A DNA stretch of 64,000 bases from Pardosa pseudoannulata (GCA_032207245.1 CM063506.1:21863444-21927443), one strand, 5' to 3'. Shown: positions 45,251-56,934, counted from the stretch's first letter. The notes: generated by a model not told the origin, from the sequence alone. Translations and numbers: made by a program.

Positions 45251-45917
45251 AATGGAGGGCCGATATTACCGCAAATCAAAACTCTGAAAACAAAGAACTC
45301 TGTTACGAGTGATCCTCATGATGAAATGATCTTCGACCCTCAACATTCGATCTTGAACCCATCCGCTCGGTGTTGCCAATCGGAGCTGTAAATAGTGACT
45401 ATCGATATTTTCCTGCACTCCAGGACATAATTTAAGATTGCGCTACTTGCTACTACTGATTCGTTCTGCTTTATGGTTTTTTTTCACCGATACGATATGA
45501 TGTTTCCTTGACCTCTCGTGAGTCGTGCTTTAGTTTACATTTGATCATCGGCCGTGTGCGTGACGTGCTTCCCCCCCTTCTTACAATTTTGATGATTTGA
45601 GCAATGAACAACCAGAAGATAGTCCACGGCTAAAGAAATCTGTTTTTTAAACATAGATAGGCCGCGTGCTATACGCGCTATACGTGTGAAATTACTGTAT
45701 ACCAAATTTTAAATTTATTCTGCTGATAGAAATCAATTACTTTATTTCAAATAACATCATCCCATTGTAAAAATAGTGTTGTTGTTTTTAAAGTCACTTT
45801 TTAGAGTCAGTCATGAGCAGTAGGCAACTCGATTTAGAGTGAAGGGTTGCGCATTTCGAAACGACAGTTTATAAAACGTTATAACGTTAAACGTTAGTTA
45901 AAAAACGACATTTGTAT
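45251..45917. other. Unclassified segment
   Basis: May include the 5' untranslated part of the pogo element. No termini recognised. Confidence 0.4.
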
Positions 45918-46228
45918 AAAAGTGGGTCCTCGTATTTCGGAAAGAGATACAAAGGAAAAGACCTCAGGATTCACCTGCCAAATCCAGATGTATCGTTTGA
46001 ACATAGTGGACATTGCAAATATGAGTCTATTTTAGTGTTCAAGCCACAGTTAGTGAATACGACGGTTTCCGGACCTCGAACAGCCAAACCTCTGGTTATG
46101 AATTGGAAAGATGGTATAATTATTAGGTGCTGCTTTTAGGTACCAAAAAAGTAGATTGAACCTCTCCCAACAAACCACCAACCGGTTCTGAGTTGACAGC
46201 TTTGCGAACTGAGCTACCAGGGTTCATT
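45918..46228 (-). mobile_element. SINE2, diverged copy
   Basis: AAGTGGGTCCTCGTATTTC, GTGGACATTGCAAATATGAG and GAACTGAGCTACCAGGG (head complement) follow the order of the 47-kb copy. The body has gained about 20 bp. The frame 45912-46139 crosses it and is spurious. Confidence 0.75.
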
Positions 46229-46741
46229 GTAAAATTACAATAAAATTTCAAAATGCAGTAACGAAAGTATTGAAATATTCAGAAACTATATGAACACCCA
46301 AAACAAAGGTTAGGAGTAATATTATTAATTTATTATTTAACTTAATCTATTTCTTAATAAATGTTGCAATCTGCTGTGGTGTAGTACATTGCTGTTCTTA
46401 CTTCAAATCCATTATTCTACGTTAAAATAATAACCCAAATTTACTTTATATCATCTTTAATATTAATTATAGCAAAATTCTACTGATCTATATTACAAAA
46501 TACAAATATATTAGTGAGGAGAAAAGATAAGGAAAAATGCTAAAAGATATATAAAAAAATAAAAAGTAAAAGAACCACTCCACGTGCTACACCTAAAAGA
46601 AAATTTGACAAAAGTCTATGAGCACATTAAATTATTTTCCGTTCTTCTAAACTACTCTCAGCAATCCTATACTTTTTCACCAAAAACACTTTCAACTCGA
46701 TGTCGTTCCATTATCCTGGGCTAATGCGTCCGTCGTTCCAT

Positions 46742-46976
46742 TGTCATGTGCACCACGCGTCCATTCCCGGCTCTGTCCAGATTGACAGGGACTCCAGGCA
46801 TGGTCCTGAATCGCCTCCTGGCGACCAATCACAACTCTCCAAACTTGGTGAAGTTTAAGTACAGTCGTTTCCACTGGCCACACCACACGCCTCCTGGAGT
46901 CGCGAAAAAATACTTGGGCATGCAACCCACAATGTGTGAGTGCGGCGAGCAGATCAGTTTCGCAAACCTTATATAA
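46742..46976 (+). pseudogene. Possible LINE ORF2 C-terminal remnant
   Basis: The frame gives PGMVLNRLLATNHNS and further on GMQPTMCECGEQ. This recalls the LNRLRTGHG ... CECGE Q pattern at the end of Jockey- or R1-type LINE proteins, where a Cys-rich knuckle follows the RNase H region. The expected continuing histidine and cysteine are not seen before the stop. The GC-richer composition fits a transposon fragment. A chance match cannot be excluded. Confidence 0.4.
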
Positions 46977-46996
46977 AACATAGCTACACTCTCACA

Positions 46997-47262
46997 CAAT
47001 CTATGTTTATTTTCTGTAATGCTATTATTTTAATGGGACAAAATAAATTCATCAATTACTACTAGTACCATGGTACAAAGGAACTATGCAGTCATGGGTC
47101 ATTTAAGACTTACTTCTTGTGACTTTAATTTAATCTAGTTTTTTGATAATAAATGTTGCATTATATGTTTATTTTTTATTGTGCTATTTTCTGTGTTTCT
47201 GTTTTATGAGAATGCCAGTATTATCATGGGACAAATTAAATTCATCAACTGTTACTTGTAGT
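46997..47262 (+). repeat. Imperfect direct duplication
   Basis: 46997-47100 (TTTATTTTCTGT...GGGACAAAATAAATTCATCAA...) is repeated loosely at 47160-47262. The second copy's continuation reappears after the SINE2 at about 47605 (CTATGGAACAGAGAAACGATGCAG against CATGGTACAAAGGAACTATGCAG). Confidence 0.6.
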
Positions 47263-47604
47263 TGATTTATGCCACTTGGTGAAGCCAAGCATGATTGAGC
47301 CGAAGGCTACTCGTATTAAGGCAAAGGGGTGCGCCTTTCGTTTATAACGAGCACCACAAGGGTGAAAGTACCACTTATGCTCAAGTGGGTCCTAGTAATT
47401 TTGAAGCAAGGACCAAGCAGAAGACCCGAAGGCTTGGCATGTCATCCCCTGAGGTGTTCACAGAAAACTTGGAGGACATTGTGACCACGAACCTATTTTA
47501 AGTGCTCCAGTCACCTTTAACGAACCCGGATCTTAGGCCGGCTCAGGTTACGAACCCTCAACCTCTCAGTTACGAGATCGTTTACGGACTGAGCTAACGC
47601 GGCT
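47258..47604 (-). mobile_element. SINE2, full-length reference copy
   Basis: On the minus strand it has the head GAGCCGCGTTAGCTCAGTC, a B-box-like GAGGGTTCGTAACC, CTGAGCCGGCCTAAGATC and GTCACAATGTCCTCCAAG. Then come AAGCCTTCGGGTCTTCTGC, TTACTAGGACCCACTTGAGC and a tail CTTAATACGAGTAGCC. Flanks TCAACTGTTACTT and TCAACTATTGTTATT look like a decayed target duplication. The frame 47295-47501 is its shadow. Confidence 0.88.
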
Positions 47605-47639
47605 CTCAACTATTGTTATTACTATGGAACAGAGAAACG

Positions 47640-50104
47640 ATGCAGAAATCTTAGCATACTCCTCGTAGGTACCCATCACGTTACCTTTATTTTTAAATCA
47701 ATATAACCCGACTTTTGGAATTTCAAATAAATAAGCTCCCACTTGGGACGCTAGATTTGGGTAAACTGCCTCGAATGCTACACCAATGCTTTACACTAAA
47801 CGAGTAGGCAATATTCAATTTGTATGTCCAAATATAATCTCTAAACATACTAATTGATGTCTCTTACATAACAATGAGTCACATGCATAATTTTACTTCA
47901 AATGTTTAATCTAATCATAGGGGGAACAAGCATAATTGCTATTCATTTGTTTAGAATTTAATTTTCTGAACTTCATTAATTTAGAAAACAAACTCAGCTT
48001 CAACGCTTGCCAAACATTTCACGATCTCTATAAATTTCTCGTGTCAATTAAACAGATTAAAACCCCTGTCGCTATGCAGAACTATCTCTGAAAAAAAACA
48101 TTTTTACAGTTAAACTGAAACATTGTGTATGCGGTTCAAGTGCAAAAATCTCCATAGAGAAAATTTGTTTCGTTATTAACGCGAAAAGCTCTTCTGTTTT
48201 GCCACTTCTTACTTGTTTGCACCAGAATCTGTAATTTCATTAATTTGAGTGGCGCGCAACAAAAGTGTTAAGACACTTTTATGCGAACTGAGAGCCTGCT
48301 TTGCATTCCAAATCATGTTTGTCGCTGAAAAAAGTTTTTAAATTGTAATTGATACTACATTTGTAATGCCTTAAAATTTTATATGTAAAGAAAATATGTA
48401 ACAAATATAGATTTTAAAATTAATTTTTAAATTGGATTTTCAACTTATTCTCCTACAGCTTTTGTCAATTTTGTACGCGATTTTATTTTCAAAACTGCCG
48501 AGACATCTAATGGTTTTCTCAACCTGTACATGTTTAACCACTTCCCTTAGAAATTGTTTTGAAAAAATCATCACATTTTTAAAAAAAAATTATTTTTAAA
48601 TTCGAGGAGACGAAACAAAACAAAATATGTAGGTTTGGAGTTGAATTTTTAATTTTTTAACGGTATAAAAGCATTTAATTTTAATATTAGTTTACTATTT
48701 CGAGTTATCTCGGACAGATGGAAAAAAGTTAAATATTAGTCTTTGCATGATAATTTTTGGAACAAGGGACAACAAAAGTGATACCTGATATTCTGTGTAC
48801 TAGTATCTGGCCTCTTTTCTTACCTCTGGAATCTCTTTTACGGGAGCACAGAGTTAACTGTCTCGTTGGCATTGATTTTTTTTTTTCAGTAGCAGGAATT
48901 ACATCTCGAAAATGCCGTAAGGTTAACTTGAGTGCAAAGTTGGACTTGATGACTAATGCTGGATCTTCCTGATGTGGCAGAAAGCTCTTCAAGATGATAT
49001 TTAGCAACTATTCTTCTTTATACATTTGAACCCACAAGCCGACGTATACTACACAATAGGGAAAACACGTGACCATTCCCTCCAAACGAATCACAAAACC
49101 AACAAAACTACCAATCAAAGCTGAATATTACATTCAATTTTCTCCAGGCCGAGTGAAATCGTGATAAAACAAACCGTACTGATAAATTCTGCTTCGAGTT
49201 TTCTCGGGATAATAAATAACTGCAATATATACGAACCCGAGATAACTCCGGATAATCAGACAAGCGGTTAAAAAGTCACAGTCAGTCGAGGATTCCTTTA
49301 TACGATGACGATCACTCTTCCAGGGCGCAATTTATAGGCACAGTTATTTCTCATGTGAAAGTCAAAAGTTTTAAACCGATTATCACATGTCATTATGTCC
49401 CATATCACACGTCAACAAGAATCAAAATAAGGTTTCTACCATATAATGGTCGAGACATGTCACAGTTGACTTCCACGTCATAATGACATCAGACATGGGA
49501 ATTCGGTAACATAAATTCCCCTCTCTGCGGTATCATAATGCTGAATTCTGACATCATTAAGTTGTCTGTGACATATCTCAACTGCAGTATTGGTAGCACC
49601 TTACATCAGTTGAAAATATTTCGCCATCACACAAGAATCCGCTCATTTTGATGTGGAAAAAGAAATCGTATACCGAATCTGTTGCTTTTTCACATGTTGA
49701 TGACTGATACGGCTTTAATACATTAGGAAAACTATAGTTGAATTACCATTTTATTATATTAGATAATATACACAACGTAGGAAAAAAAGGGTGAACGGCA
49801 AAGCTGGAGAAAGTTGTTTATAAAAATGTTTCAGCAGGTGCAAACACGTCGAAGCAGTTCGCATTCCAAAATATTTTTAATAGCACTCTAGCTTGCAAAA
49901 ATGAAGTAGTAGTTATGGCGTAAAGTTCCCTTTCTCAAACCTGATTATTCTGTGAAAGAAAGTAATATAATGGGGAAAGTTTACATAGATGACACCGTTC
50001 CTTTACCTCATTATTACCTATAATCACTTTTTGAGGGGAGTTAAAAAATACATTTGCTGAATATTTGTTTCCTTTATAGTAAAGGTATATCCTATGAACA
50101 ACTG
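47640..50104. other. Long stretch without recognised features
   Basis: AT-rich up to about 49000. Then 49300-49620 carries several degenerate CATGTCA/TGACATG words, and 49618-49692 matches 13985-14055. Frames 48729-49007 (minus) and 48757-48972 overlap antisense and show no known motif. Confidence 0.5.
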
Positions 50105-50655
50105 TCCTATGAACAAACAGTACCTCAAATTTTCTAGCATATACTGTTATTTATAATTTTGTTATTTGGTTTGCTATTTTATAATTTTTCGAGCCTCTCA
50201 TACAAATTTTCTATTTCTAGCATGCACATCAAATAAAATCCCAGCAAATATCTGTATCCATTATGAAACTTAAGCATACTGTCCTTATCAAATAAATATT
50301 CAATTACAAAACTTTTCTTTTTACATCCTTGTACAAAATGAATGAAATATTGATCTCTTGAAAATTTCGCCGAACGATGGCCGATTGGTTAGGTTCATGT
50401 GTTCGGATTCCACAGCGGCATGGATGTTGGTAGCCGTTCGGAATCGGCTTTAAGCTGTAGGTCCCAGTCTCATTAGCCCTCGAGTTGCAAAAAAGTAGAC
50501 CGTAGCAATCCAAACCAAACCAAACCTTGAGATATTTCAGTTCTCAGATTTCAAATGAAATAACTATTTTTAACATATTTGAATCGATTTAGATAAGAGT
50601 TAGTATTACATTTATAAGTAAGTACAAGAAAATTTTAATTTTGAATATTTAAAAA
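50105..50655 (+). repeat. Family F block, copy 1
   Basis: CTATGAACAAACAGTACCTC to ATATTTAAAAA. It matches 55596-56157 and, in its second half, 51046-51326. It carries a SINE1 and runs directly into a Helitron end. Confidence 0.85.
50369..50526 (+). mobile_element. SINE1 with internal deletion
   Basis: Head GCCGAACGATGGCCGATTGG, then a deletion of about 22 bases spanning the GCTGGC...GGTACCGG part, then the body and CCAAA tail. The target repeats are TTGAAAATTTC before and TTGAGATATTTC after. Confidence 0.92.
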
Positions 50656-51045
50656 CTAGCATATAGTGCGTCATATGACGGTATCACTAAAATTTTTAAT
50701 TTTCCAGAATTGTAAAGTAACCTATGAGGCAGGTAAAAAAAATGGTTTGTTTATTGGCTGAGAATTATGTGGTACACGCTCAATAATTAGTTTATCTTTA
50801 TTGACCACATATTAGTTGCCAATTTTAATATATTTTGTCATATTAGGTGACAGGATGGACAGCAGGGGTTTTAATATTGATAGTGATTATTAGGCGGTAT
50901 ATATGAATGATGTCCAAAATGGAGCGAATCGATTGCAAACCTTGTGGTTATGTATGAAAAACAAACACAAACAAACAAACGTCTTAATTTTCAATGATAT
51001 ATAACTTAACCGCTAGATATTTATTAGTCCGTGAAATAGACTCCT
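50656..51045 (-). mobile_element. Helitron-like element, rearranged copy
   Basis: Left end CTAG at 50656-50659 with GCGTCATATGACGG. Family sequence runs to about 50798, is replaced by unrelated DNA to about 50936, returns to about 51045 and is then cut off by the next family F block. Confidence 0.75.
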
Positions 51046-51326
51046 AAATTTTCTATTCTAGCATGCACATCAACTGAAATCCCAGTGAATAGCCGTTCCA
51101 TCATAAAAATTAAGCATACTGTCTTAATCAAATAAATATTCAATTACAAAACTTTTCTTTTTACATATTTGTACAAAATGAATGAAATATTGAAGTCTTG
51201 AAAAATTTCAGTGCTTAGATTTCAAATGAAACAACTATTTTGAACATATCTGAATCAATTGCGATAAGAGTTAATATTACATTTATACATGCTTAAAAGG
51301 AAACTTTAATGTTGAATATTTAAAAA
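51046..51326 (+). repeat. Family F block, copy 2 (without SINE1)
   Basis: Same words as copy 1, but reads CTTGAAAAATTTCAGTGC straight through the point where copies 1 and 3 hold a SINE1. Confidence 0.88.
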
Positions 51327-52150
51327 CTAGCATATAGCGCGTCATATGACGGGATCACTAAAATTTTTAATTTTCCAGAATTATAAAGTACCCTATGAGG
51401 TAGGTAAAAAAAATGGTTTGTTTTTTGGCTGAGAATTATCTGGTACACGCGCAATAATTTGTATATCTTTATATTCCTCTAAAATCTCCCGATACTGTGA
51501 ATGCAGTTTAGAATCACGCTGAATTCATTTAGAAAAATAATTAAAAGTTTTCTTAGCTACGTCGAAATTATCGTTAATTTTTTTCCAATCTTTTTGCCAC
51601 AGTAATCAAGGGAAGTAAAAGAATGATAATACCATTTCCTCTACACCTTGGAGGTAGATAGAATTTGTTGTTAATACCTGAGATAAAACTGTCGTTGTAA
51701 CAAAAATAATCGATGATTAAGTTTAAAATTATCACATATGTACCTAATCTATTATTTAAGCCAAATATGAAAGAAAATTATTTACGTAATATCTATGTTC
51801 AGTGATTAAACATATGAAAATAATGCAGACGATATTTAAATAATTTAAAATAAGAAATGATTCAATGAGATGGTTAAAGGAATGACGTCAGAATGCTAAA
51901 AAATGTTATTTTTTCCTAGTTATTATGTGACAAATTGATAAATTTAATCACCTGCTCTTATCCTGGGTAAATAGGGTCTGAAATAATGGCATTAAATGCT
52001 AGAAAAGGGGGGGAAGAGGTGGATTTCGGACGTTGTTAACCCTAACTCATCAAGAATCCAATATAGATGCCTCTATCTATTCCAGGTCTAACCGCCTCAT
52101 AAATTCGAGGACACATGGACAGATAACTTAGGCTATTATTATATAAGGGA
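51327..52150 (-). mobile_element. Helitron-like non-autonomous element, best copy (824 bp)
   Basis: On the minus strand the 5' end is A|TCCCTTATATAATAATAGCC (52150 downwards). The 3' end has the 12-bp palindrome CGTCATATGACG (51340-51351), nine bases, then CTAG|T (51327-51330). A TC start, a hairpin near the 3' end, a CTRR terminus and an A/T target without duplication are the Helitron signature. It encodes no Rep-helicase, so it depends on another element. Confidence 0.85.
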
Positions 52151-52810
52151 TTCATTTTTGATTAGATTTTTATAACGTTTGTTCTTACGTTGTATTATTA
52201 TTCAGTTTCTGATCCTTGTCTTTTAAGTTTATATAATGCTGTGTTAGAATAGTAAAAATGCTAAAATTATTTGTGTGATAGTGTTCCTGGGTTTTGTAAA
52301 AGACAGAACAAAAAATGACTAACGAAAATAGAGTCTTTTTTATTCTATGAGTATACGAGAAAGTCGATGGGACGCCACTAGTGATTGTTTTATGTATTTC
52401 TTTTATTTTGATGATTGCTAAATATAAATTAAAATGCATTGAAATGAAATCATAACAGGTTGTACATTCGTCTTTATAGCGTTGAAATAAAGTTCACGCA
52501 TGACGTAGAAATCTTTTAGAATGCATTTATTCAGTTCCCTGATTATGCATTCAGTCTCGTATTACTTTAAAGTTCCCGCAAAGAGATATAAGATCAAAAT
52601 AACCACAATAGGTTTTTTGAGCATCATTGATATTTATCTAAATCTATAGCTTTTTAGGAGAGGAATTGGGTAAATCTAATTATATGTGTAAAGCATATAA
52701 TTGTTTTAGGTGAAAATAGTAACAAGCAAATCGAAGGGAATTTACTCCTGATTTTTAGAAATAGCATTTATACCAGGATAAATCGAGATTATAAATATTA
52801 TCGATTTGCA
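52151..52810. other. AT-rich DNA, nothing recognised
   Basis: The frame at 52185-52439 (minus) lacks any known motif. Confidence 0.45.
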
Positions 52811-52814
52811 TAGT

Positions 52815-52865
52815 CATCACACTAGTTTCTTAATCAACAGGTCGTGAGTTCGAACCACGGTACCG
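52815..52865 (+). other. tRNA-like T-arm remnant
   Basis: TCGTGAGTTCGAACCACGG looks like a B-box/T-arm. No matching D-arm or acceptor stem was found. Confidence 0.4.
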
Positions 52866-52901
52866 ACGACAGGATTAAAAATCCGTGTAAAACTCATTTA
52901 A

Positions 52902-53536
52902 CCCTCTAAGCGGTTCGCACGTACAATTCCTCCAAACCGATGATGTCTTCAAAGCGGTTGTCAAGTACAATTTTCGACCTCCAAAATCGTTCCGAAAATG
53001 GATGTAATGTACATTTCTGCCAGTGTTTGAGGTAGGAGGATCAGGTCGATTGTTTAGAAACTGCATCCCTCTTTGACTGACATTTATTGAGGGATGCACC
53101 CCTACTCCCTGAAACACAAAGACGCTGATAGCTTTTCATGGCTTTGTAAATCTCTATTTCGAAGTATTTCGTTTGCGGTAACAGATGTATCTCTAATTGC
53201 ACCACTTAAATATCTTGGATAACTTTCGTAAAAAATATAAATAATTCTCTTAAAGTATATTTTTATTTGTACTTTTAGAATCCATTATTTCTTATGGGAT
53301 GATCTTCCAGACTTGACGAGCTTTATGTGTATTAAAAATTGACAATCTATAATATCTATTTATATATCTATTTATAACCGGAAGTAAAGGGACAATAACG
53401 AGGGTGGGTTTCCCGTATTCCATTCTAGTCGACAAAGGGTGAAGTAAAAAATCCTAGAACGCTTTGGCCATTGACACAATAAACCTTTAGCGTATTTTTG
53501 GAGACTTTTTTTAATCGGTGTGTTCCACTCGGAGGG
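52902..53536. mobile_element. TTAA MITE, second family (635 bp)
   Basis: TTAA at 52898-52901 and 53537-53540. Ends CCCTCTAAGCGG and CCACTCGGAGGG match as inverted repeats at 9 of 12 positions. A piggyBac-type non-autonomous element, different in sequence from family M. The frame 52875-53117 (minus) is inside it. Confidence 0.75.
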
Positions 53537-53564
53537 TTAAGATATTTATTTATATTCTACTTTA

Positions 53565-53843
53565 AAGCCCAGTGGCGTTGGGGTAGCTCTTCGCGTTCCC
53601 ACGCCACAGGTCCGAGGTTCGATCCCCGGACTGGGCAAGGTTGACTCAGCCTTTCATCCCTTCAGTGGGTAGAGAAACTGAGGACCAAGCATGCTTGGGA
53701 ACTAAACACTGGGGGTTCCTCGTAAGGTGTTGACCCCCTAACCGGAACATATGCTTCGCACCCCAGGGCCCTAAGTCACATAAAAGGAGTTCGGCAACGT
53801 AGGCCCTGGCCACCTAGGGGCTTTTGCGCCGAGGAGAGAGAAG
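53565..53843 (+). mobile_element. SINE3, full copy with 14-bp target duplication
   Basis: TATATTCTACTTTA is repeated at 53551-53564 and 53844-53857. The head AGCCCAGTGGCGTTGGGGTAGC with GAGGTTCGATCCCCGGACTG is tRNA-like, with GCCCAGT and ACTGGGC pairing as an acceptor stem. The body is GC-rich and ends GGGGCTTTTGCGCCGAGGAG. No second copy is present in the window. It is well preserved and so probably young. Confidence 0.9.
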
Positions 53844-53874
53844 TATATTCTACTTTATTTCTTGTTCCAGGAGC

Positions 53875-54475
53875 AGGGTTATAACTGTTTTAACTATGGG
53901 GTTTAAACCAGTGGATCAGTGGTTTTTAATCGTCTTGGTCAATATCAATTTTGACCAGTTTTGACCACTGAAATTCACTTTTCAATATATTTAATACGAA
54001 TCGAATAGTTACAACAAAATTATGGTGATTACAGTTAAAATGATTATACATTAATAACAATTTTGATTGTAAAATGTCATGTTATTTGTTTTAATTTTAA
54101 AATTTAACTACAACTTATGTTTTTAACTGTACTCATGTTTTATTTTTTAACTGTAACTCATATTTTATGTTTTTTACTGCAACTGGATTACATTTTTACA
54201 ATTGCACGTGCATGGTTCATTTTTAAAATTCAAACATTCTTATTATACTGTATAAGCATGTTAAATCTCATGAACTTGTTAGTGTAATATTTTGTTTAAC
54301 TGCACTACTATTTTTATTGCTTATTAAAAGTCACTTCTAATTACAAAAGATATTATACATTAAAATTAAGACCATTTAAAACTATTTTAACAATTCTGAC
54401 CACTTCTGACCATTTTTGACCAACCACTTTTGGACGGTTTTAAAACCACTTTTATCTAGTGTCCTGGTCAAAATC
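53875..54475. mobile_element. hAT-like MITE family D, internally deleted copy
   Basis: Left end GGGTTATAACTGTTTTAAC. The right part matches 32045-32400 closely and ends CCTGGTCAAAATCAGTTCTG. No target duplication is visible. The frame 54416-54604 crosses its right end. Confidence 0.7.
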
Positions 54476-54479
54476 AGTT

Positions 54480-54775
54480 CTGACCAGTCAAAGATTCTGG
54501 AACTTTATTTAGTTTGCTGGAATATTCGCCATTTCTCTGCGTTGTGCAATAAAACTTTCATTGCCTTCCGAGACAGATTTCTGAAACTTTCCCTGCTGTT
54601 ATGAAAGCCAAAGATCTCTCAGTCACAGAGGGTTCAGAATTATGCAGAGCTTGCAGTTGTACTTCGCTCTTTGAGTTGGTATTAATAAATTAGATTAGCT
54701 CTACTTGTGTGTGTTATTTGTTCCCCATTAAACCCCTACTTGGCAATATTGCCGCATAAAGAAACTTGCCAGTGA
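54480..54775. other. Unclassified segment, possibly retroelement
   Basis: Contains CAATAAAAC (54548) and TTGGCAATATTGCC. No boundaries found. Confidence 0.3.
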
Positions 54776-54782
54776 GCTCAGT

Positions 54783-54850
54783 GGCCGAATGGTCAAAGCA
54801 CGCGATCCAGACCCGAAGATTGTGGGTTCGATGCTTGCCATGGCGGTTTA
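54783..54850 (+). other. tRNA-like sequence
   Basis: A-box-like AGTGGCCGAATGGTCAAAG and B-box-like GTGGGTTCGATGC with plausible spacing. The T-arm stem pairs poorly, so this is a pseudo-tRNA or SINE head, not a tRNA gene. It lies about 115 bases before a TATA-like motif. Confidence 0.5.
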
Positions 54851-54879
54851 TCCAAAGTACGGATTTTTAATTTTAAAAT

Positions 54880-55163
54880 GTTATTTATTGTTTCCTTATG
54901 TTCTCTAATATGTAAATTAGTTCTTTCTCGAATATTCTGTTCGGGTATAAAAGCCAATACCCACTAGTTGTAGGCAACTTTTTGTGCTTACTGACAGAAG
55001 CCTCTGGATTGACGGGCTCGGCCCATATGGTCCAGTTGCATCACCACCTTTGATGCCTTTGATTGTAGGCAACTTCTCGATCTTGTAAAGTTGCGAGTTG
55101 CTACTTAGCTTCAATAAATTCTTCTGTTAAGTTAAACGGTGTGTTCATTCGAATCTTCGTGAC
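54880..55163 (+). mobile_element. LTR-like segment with TATA and poly(A) signals
   Basis: GGGTATAAAAGCC at about 54943, CAATAAATTC at about 55113, end CTTCGTGACA. Same layout and CGTGACA end as 3985-4178. The left end is undefined. Confidence 0.45.
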
Positions 55164-55595
55164 AATATAAATTCCTCATAATGCACTGACTGTTTTGATT
55201 AATTTTTCTGTTTCGTTTAATTTGCCTTTTCCCTATTTATTCAAGCGTCATAAGAGATTTTTTTAGTTTTACTCGATAGAATCCTGCTGAACAAGTAATT
55301 TTTTTTCTATATAATTTCTATACATCACAAAAAAGAGAAAGAGGTATGACAGATTTCTTCGATGTTGCAAGGGACACACAGAGAAGTCGAGATATAATAA
55401 ATGCTTTATAAGTTATTATTACATGTGGAAGTTAAATACACCCGGAAAAGAACATTACTCTATCGTGATCTATGCGACAAGAGTGAAACTGTTGCTCAAG
55501 TGAAAATGAAAAAAACAACTGTTGCTCAAGTGAAATGCAAACATAGACCCACTAGCATTAACCCGTGATATGAGTAAGTGATATAGTAAAGTAGA
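55164..55595. other. AT-rich DNA with a short direct repeat
   Basis: AACTGTTGCTCAAGTGAAA occurs twice between 55487 and 55536. Nothing else recognised. Confidence 0.45.
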
Positions 55596-56157
55596 TCCTA
55601 TGAACAAACAGTACCTCAAATTTTCTAGCATATACTGTTATTTATAATTTTGTTATTTGGTTTACTATTTTATAATTTTTCGAGCCTCTCATACAAATTT
55701 TGCTATTTCTAGCAGGCACATCAAACGAAATCCCATATCTGTATCCATTATGAAACTTAAGCATAATGTCCTTATCAAATAAATATTCAATTACAAAACT
55801 TTTCTTTTTACATCCTTGTACAAAATGAATGAAATATTGAACTCTTGAAAATTTCGCCGAACGATGGCCGATTGTTTAAGGTGCTGGCTTTCGGTACCGG
55901 AGTTCGTGGGTTCGGATTCCACAGCGGCATGGATGCTGGTAGCCGTTCGGAATCGTCTTTAAGCTGTAGGTCCCAGTCTCATTAGCCCTCGTGTTGCAAA
56001 AAAGTAGACCGTAGCAATCCAAACCAAACCAAACCTTGAAAGTGCTCAGATTTCAAAAGAAATAACTATTTTGAACACATCTAAATCGATTTAGGCAAGA
56101 GTTAGTATTACATTTATACGTAAGCACAAGGAAAATTTAATTTTGAATATTTAAAAA
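55596..56157 (+). repeat. Family F block, copy 3
   Basis: Co-linear with 50105-50655, including the SINE1 at the same place, and runs into a Helitron end. Confidence 0.88.
55856..56035 (+). mobile_element. SINE1, full-length copy at the same site as 50369
   Basis: Complete head, B-box GTGGGTTCGGATTCC and CCAAA tail. It shares the CAGCGGCATGGATG and GTAGCAATCC variants with the 50-kb copy. Confidence 0.94.
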
Positions 56158-56687
56158 CTAGCATATAACCCGTCATATGACGACATCAGTAAAATTTTTT
56201 ATATTTCAGAATTGTAAAGTACCCTTTGAGGCAGGTAAAAAAATGGTTTGTGTTTTGGCTGAGAATTATCTGGTACACGATCAATAATTTGTTTACCTGC
56301 ATACTCCTCTAAAGTCTCCCGATACTGTGAATGTAGTTTAGAATCACGTTGAATTCATTTAGTCAAACCGTGTGGTTATGTATAACAAACACACGAAGAA
56401 ACTTTGAAAGATATATAAAGATATATAATTTTGAAAGATGTATAACTTAAATGCTAGATATTTATTAGTCCGCGAAATTGACTCCTAGACTTTTATGAAA
56501 AAAAATTTGTTGCTACAGGAGATAAAATTTTCATTTTAACAAAAAATAATCGATGATTAAATTTAAAATTATCACATATGTACCTAATGTATTATTTAAG
56601 CCAAATATAAAAGAAAATTATTTACGTAATAGCTAAGTTCAGTGATAAAACGGATGAAAATAATGCAGACGATATTTAAACATTGTT
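56158..56687 (-). mobile_element. Helitron-like element, 5'-truncated copy
   Basis: CTAG at 56158-56161 with CCCGTCATATGACG. Family sequence runs to GCAGACGATATTTAAA at about 56687, where homology stops before the expected TTATATAAGGGA end. Confidence 0.8.
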
Positions 56688-56934
56688 ATACATTTTATGT
56701 ATGACACTTCATAAAGTATTATTTCTTAGATTTTCACAGGAAAAGTTGTCGAGAGGGTTAATGAATATTTTGGCCAGAATCAAAAGAAAAAATACATTTC
56801 TGAACCCTGTATTTTTAAATTATCTAAATACAAGTAGAAAAATAAGACGGCTGATGAAAAAGTAAGCCTATAGAGCCTGCAGTGAAATGTGTACATTTTA
56901 TTTTATACAATTAATACATTCAACTGATTATACG

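Noticed and set aside
45912..46139. 75-codon open frame with protein-like look
   Set aside because: It coincides with an inverted SINE2 copy.
50304..50513. 69-codon minus-strand frame with CGIRTHEP
   Set aside because: Such words arise from translating the SINE B-box on the opposite strand.
54783..54850. tRNA gene
   Set aside because: A- and B-box words are present, but the T-arm and acceptor stems do not pair well enough for a working tRNA.
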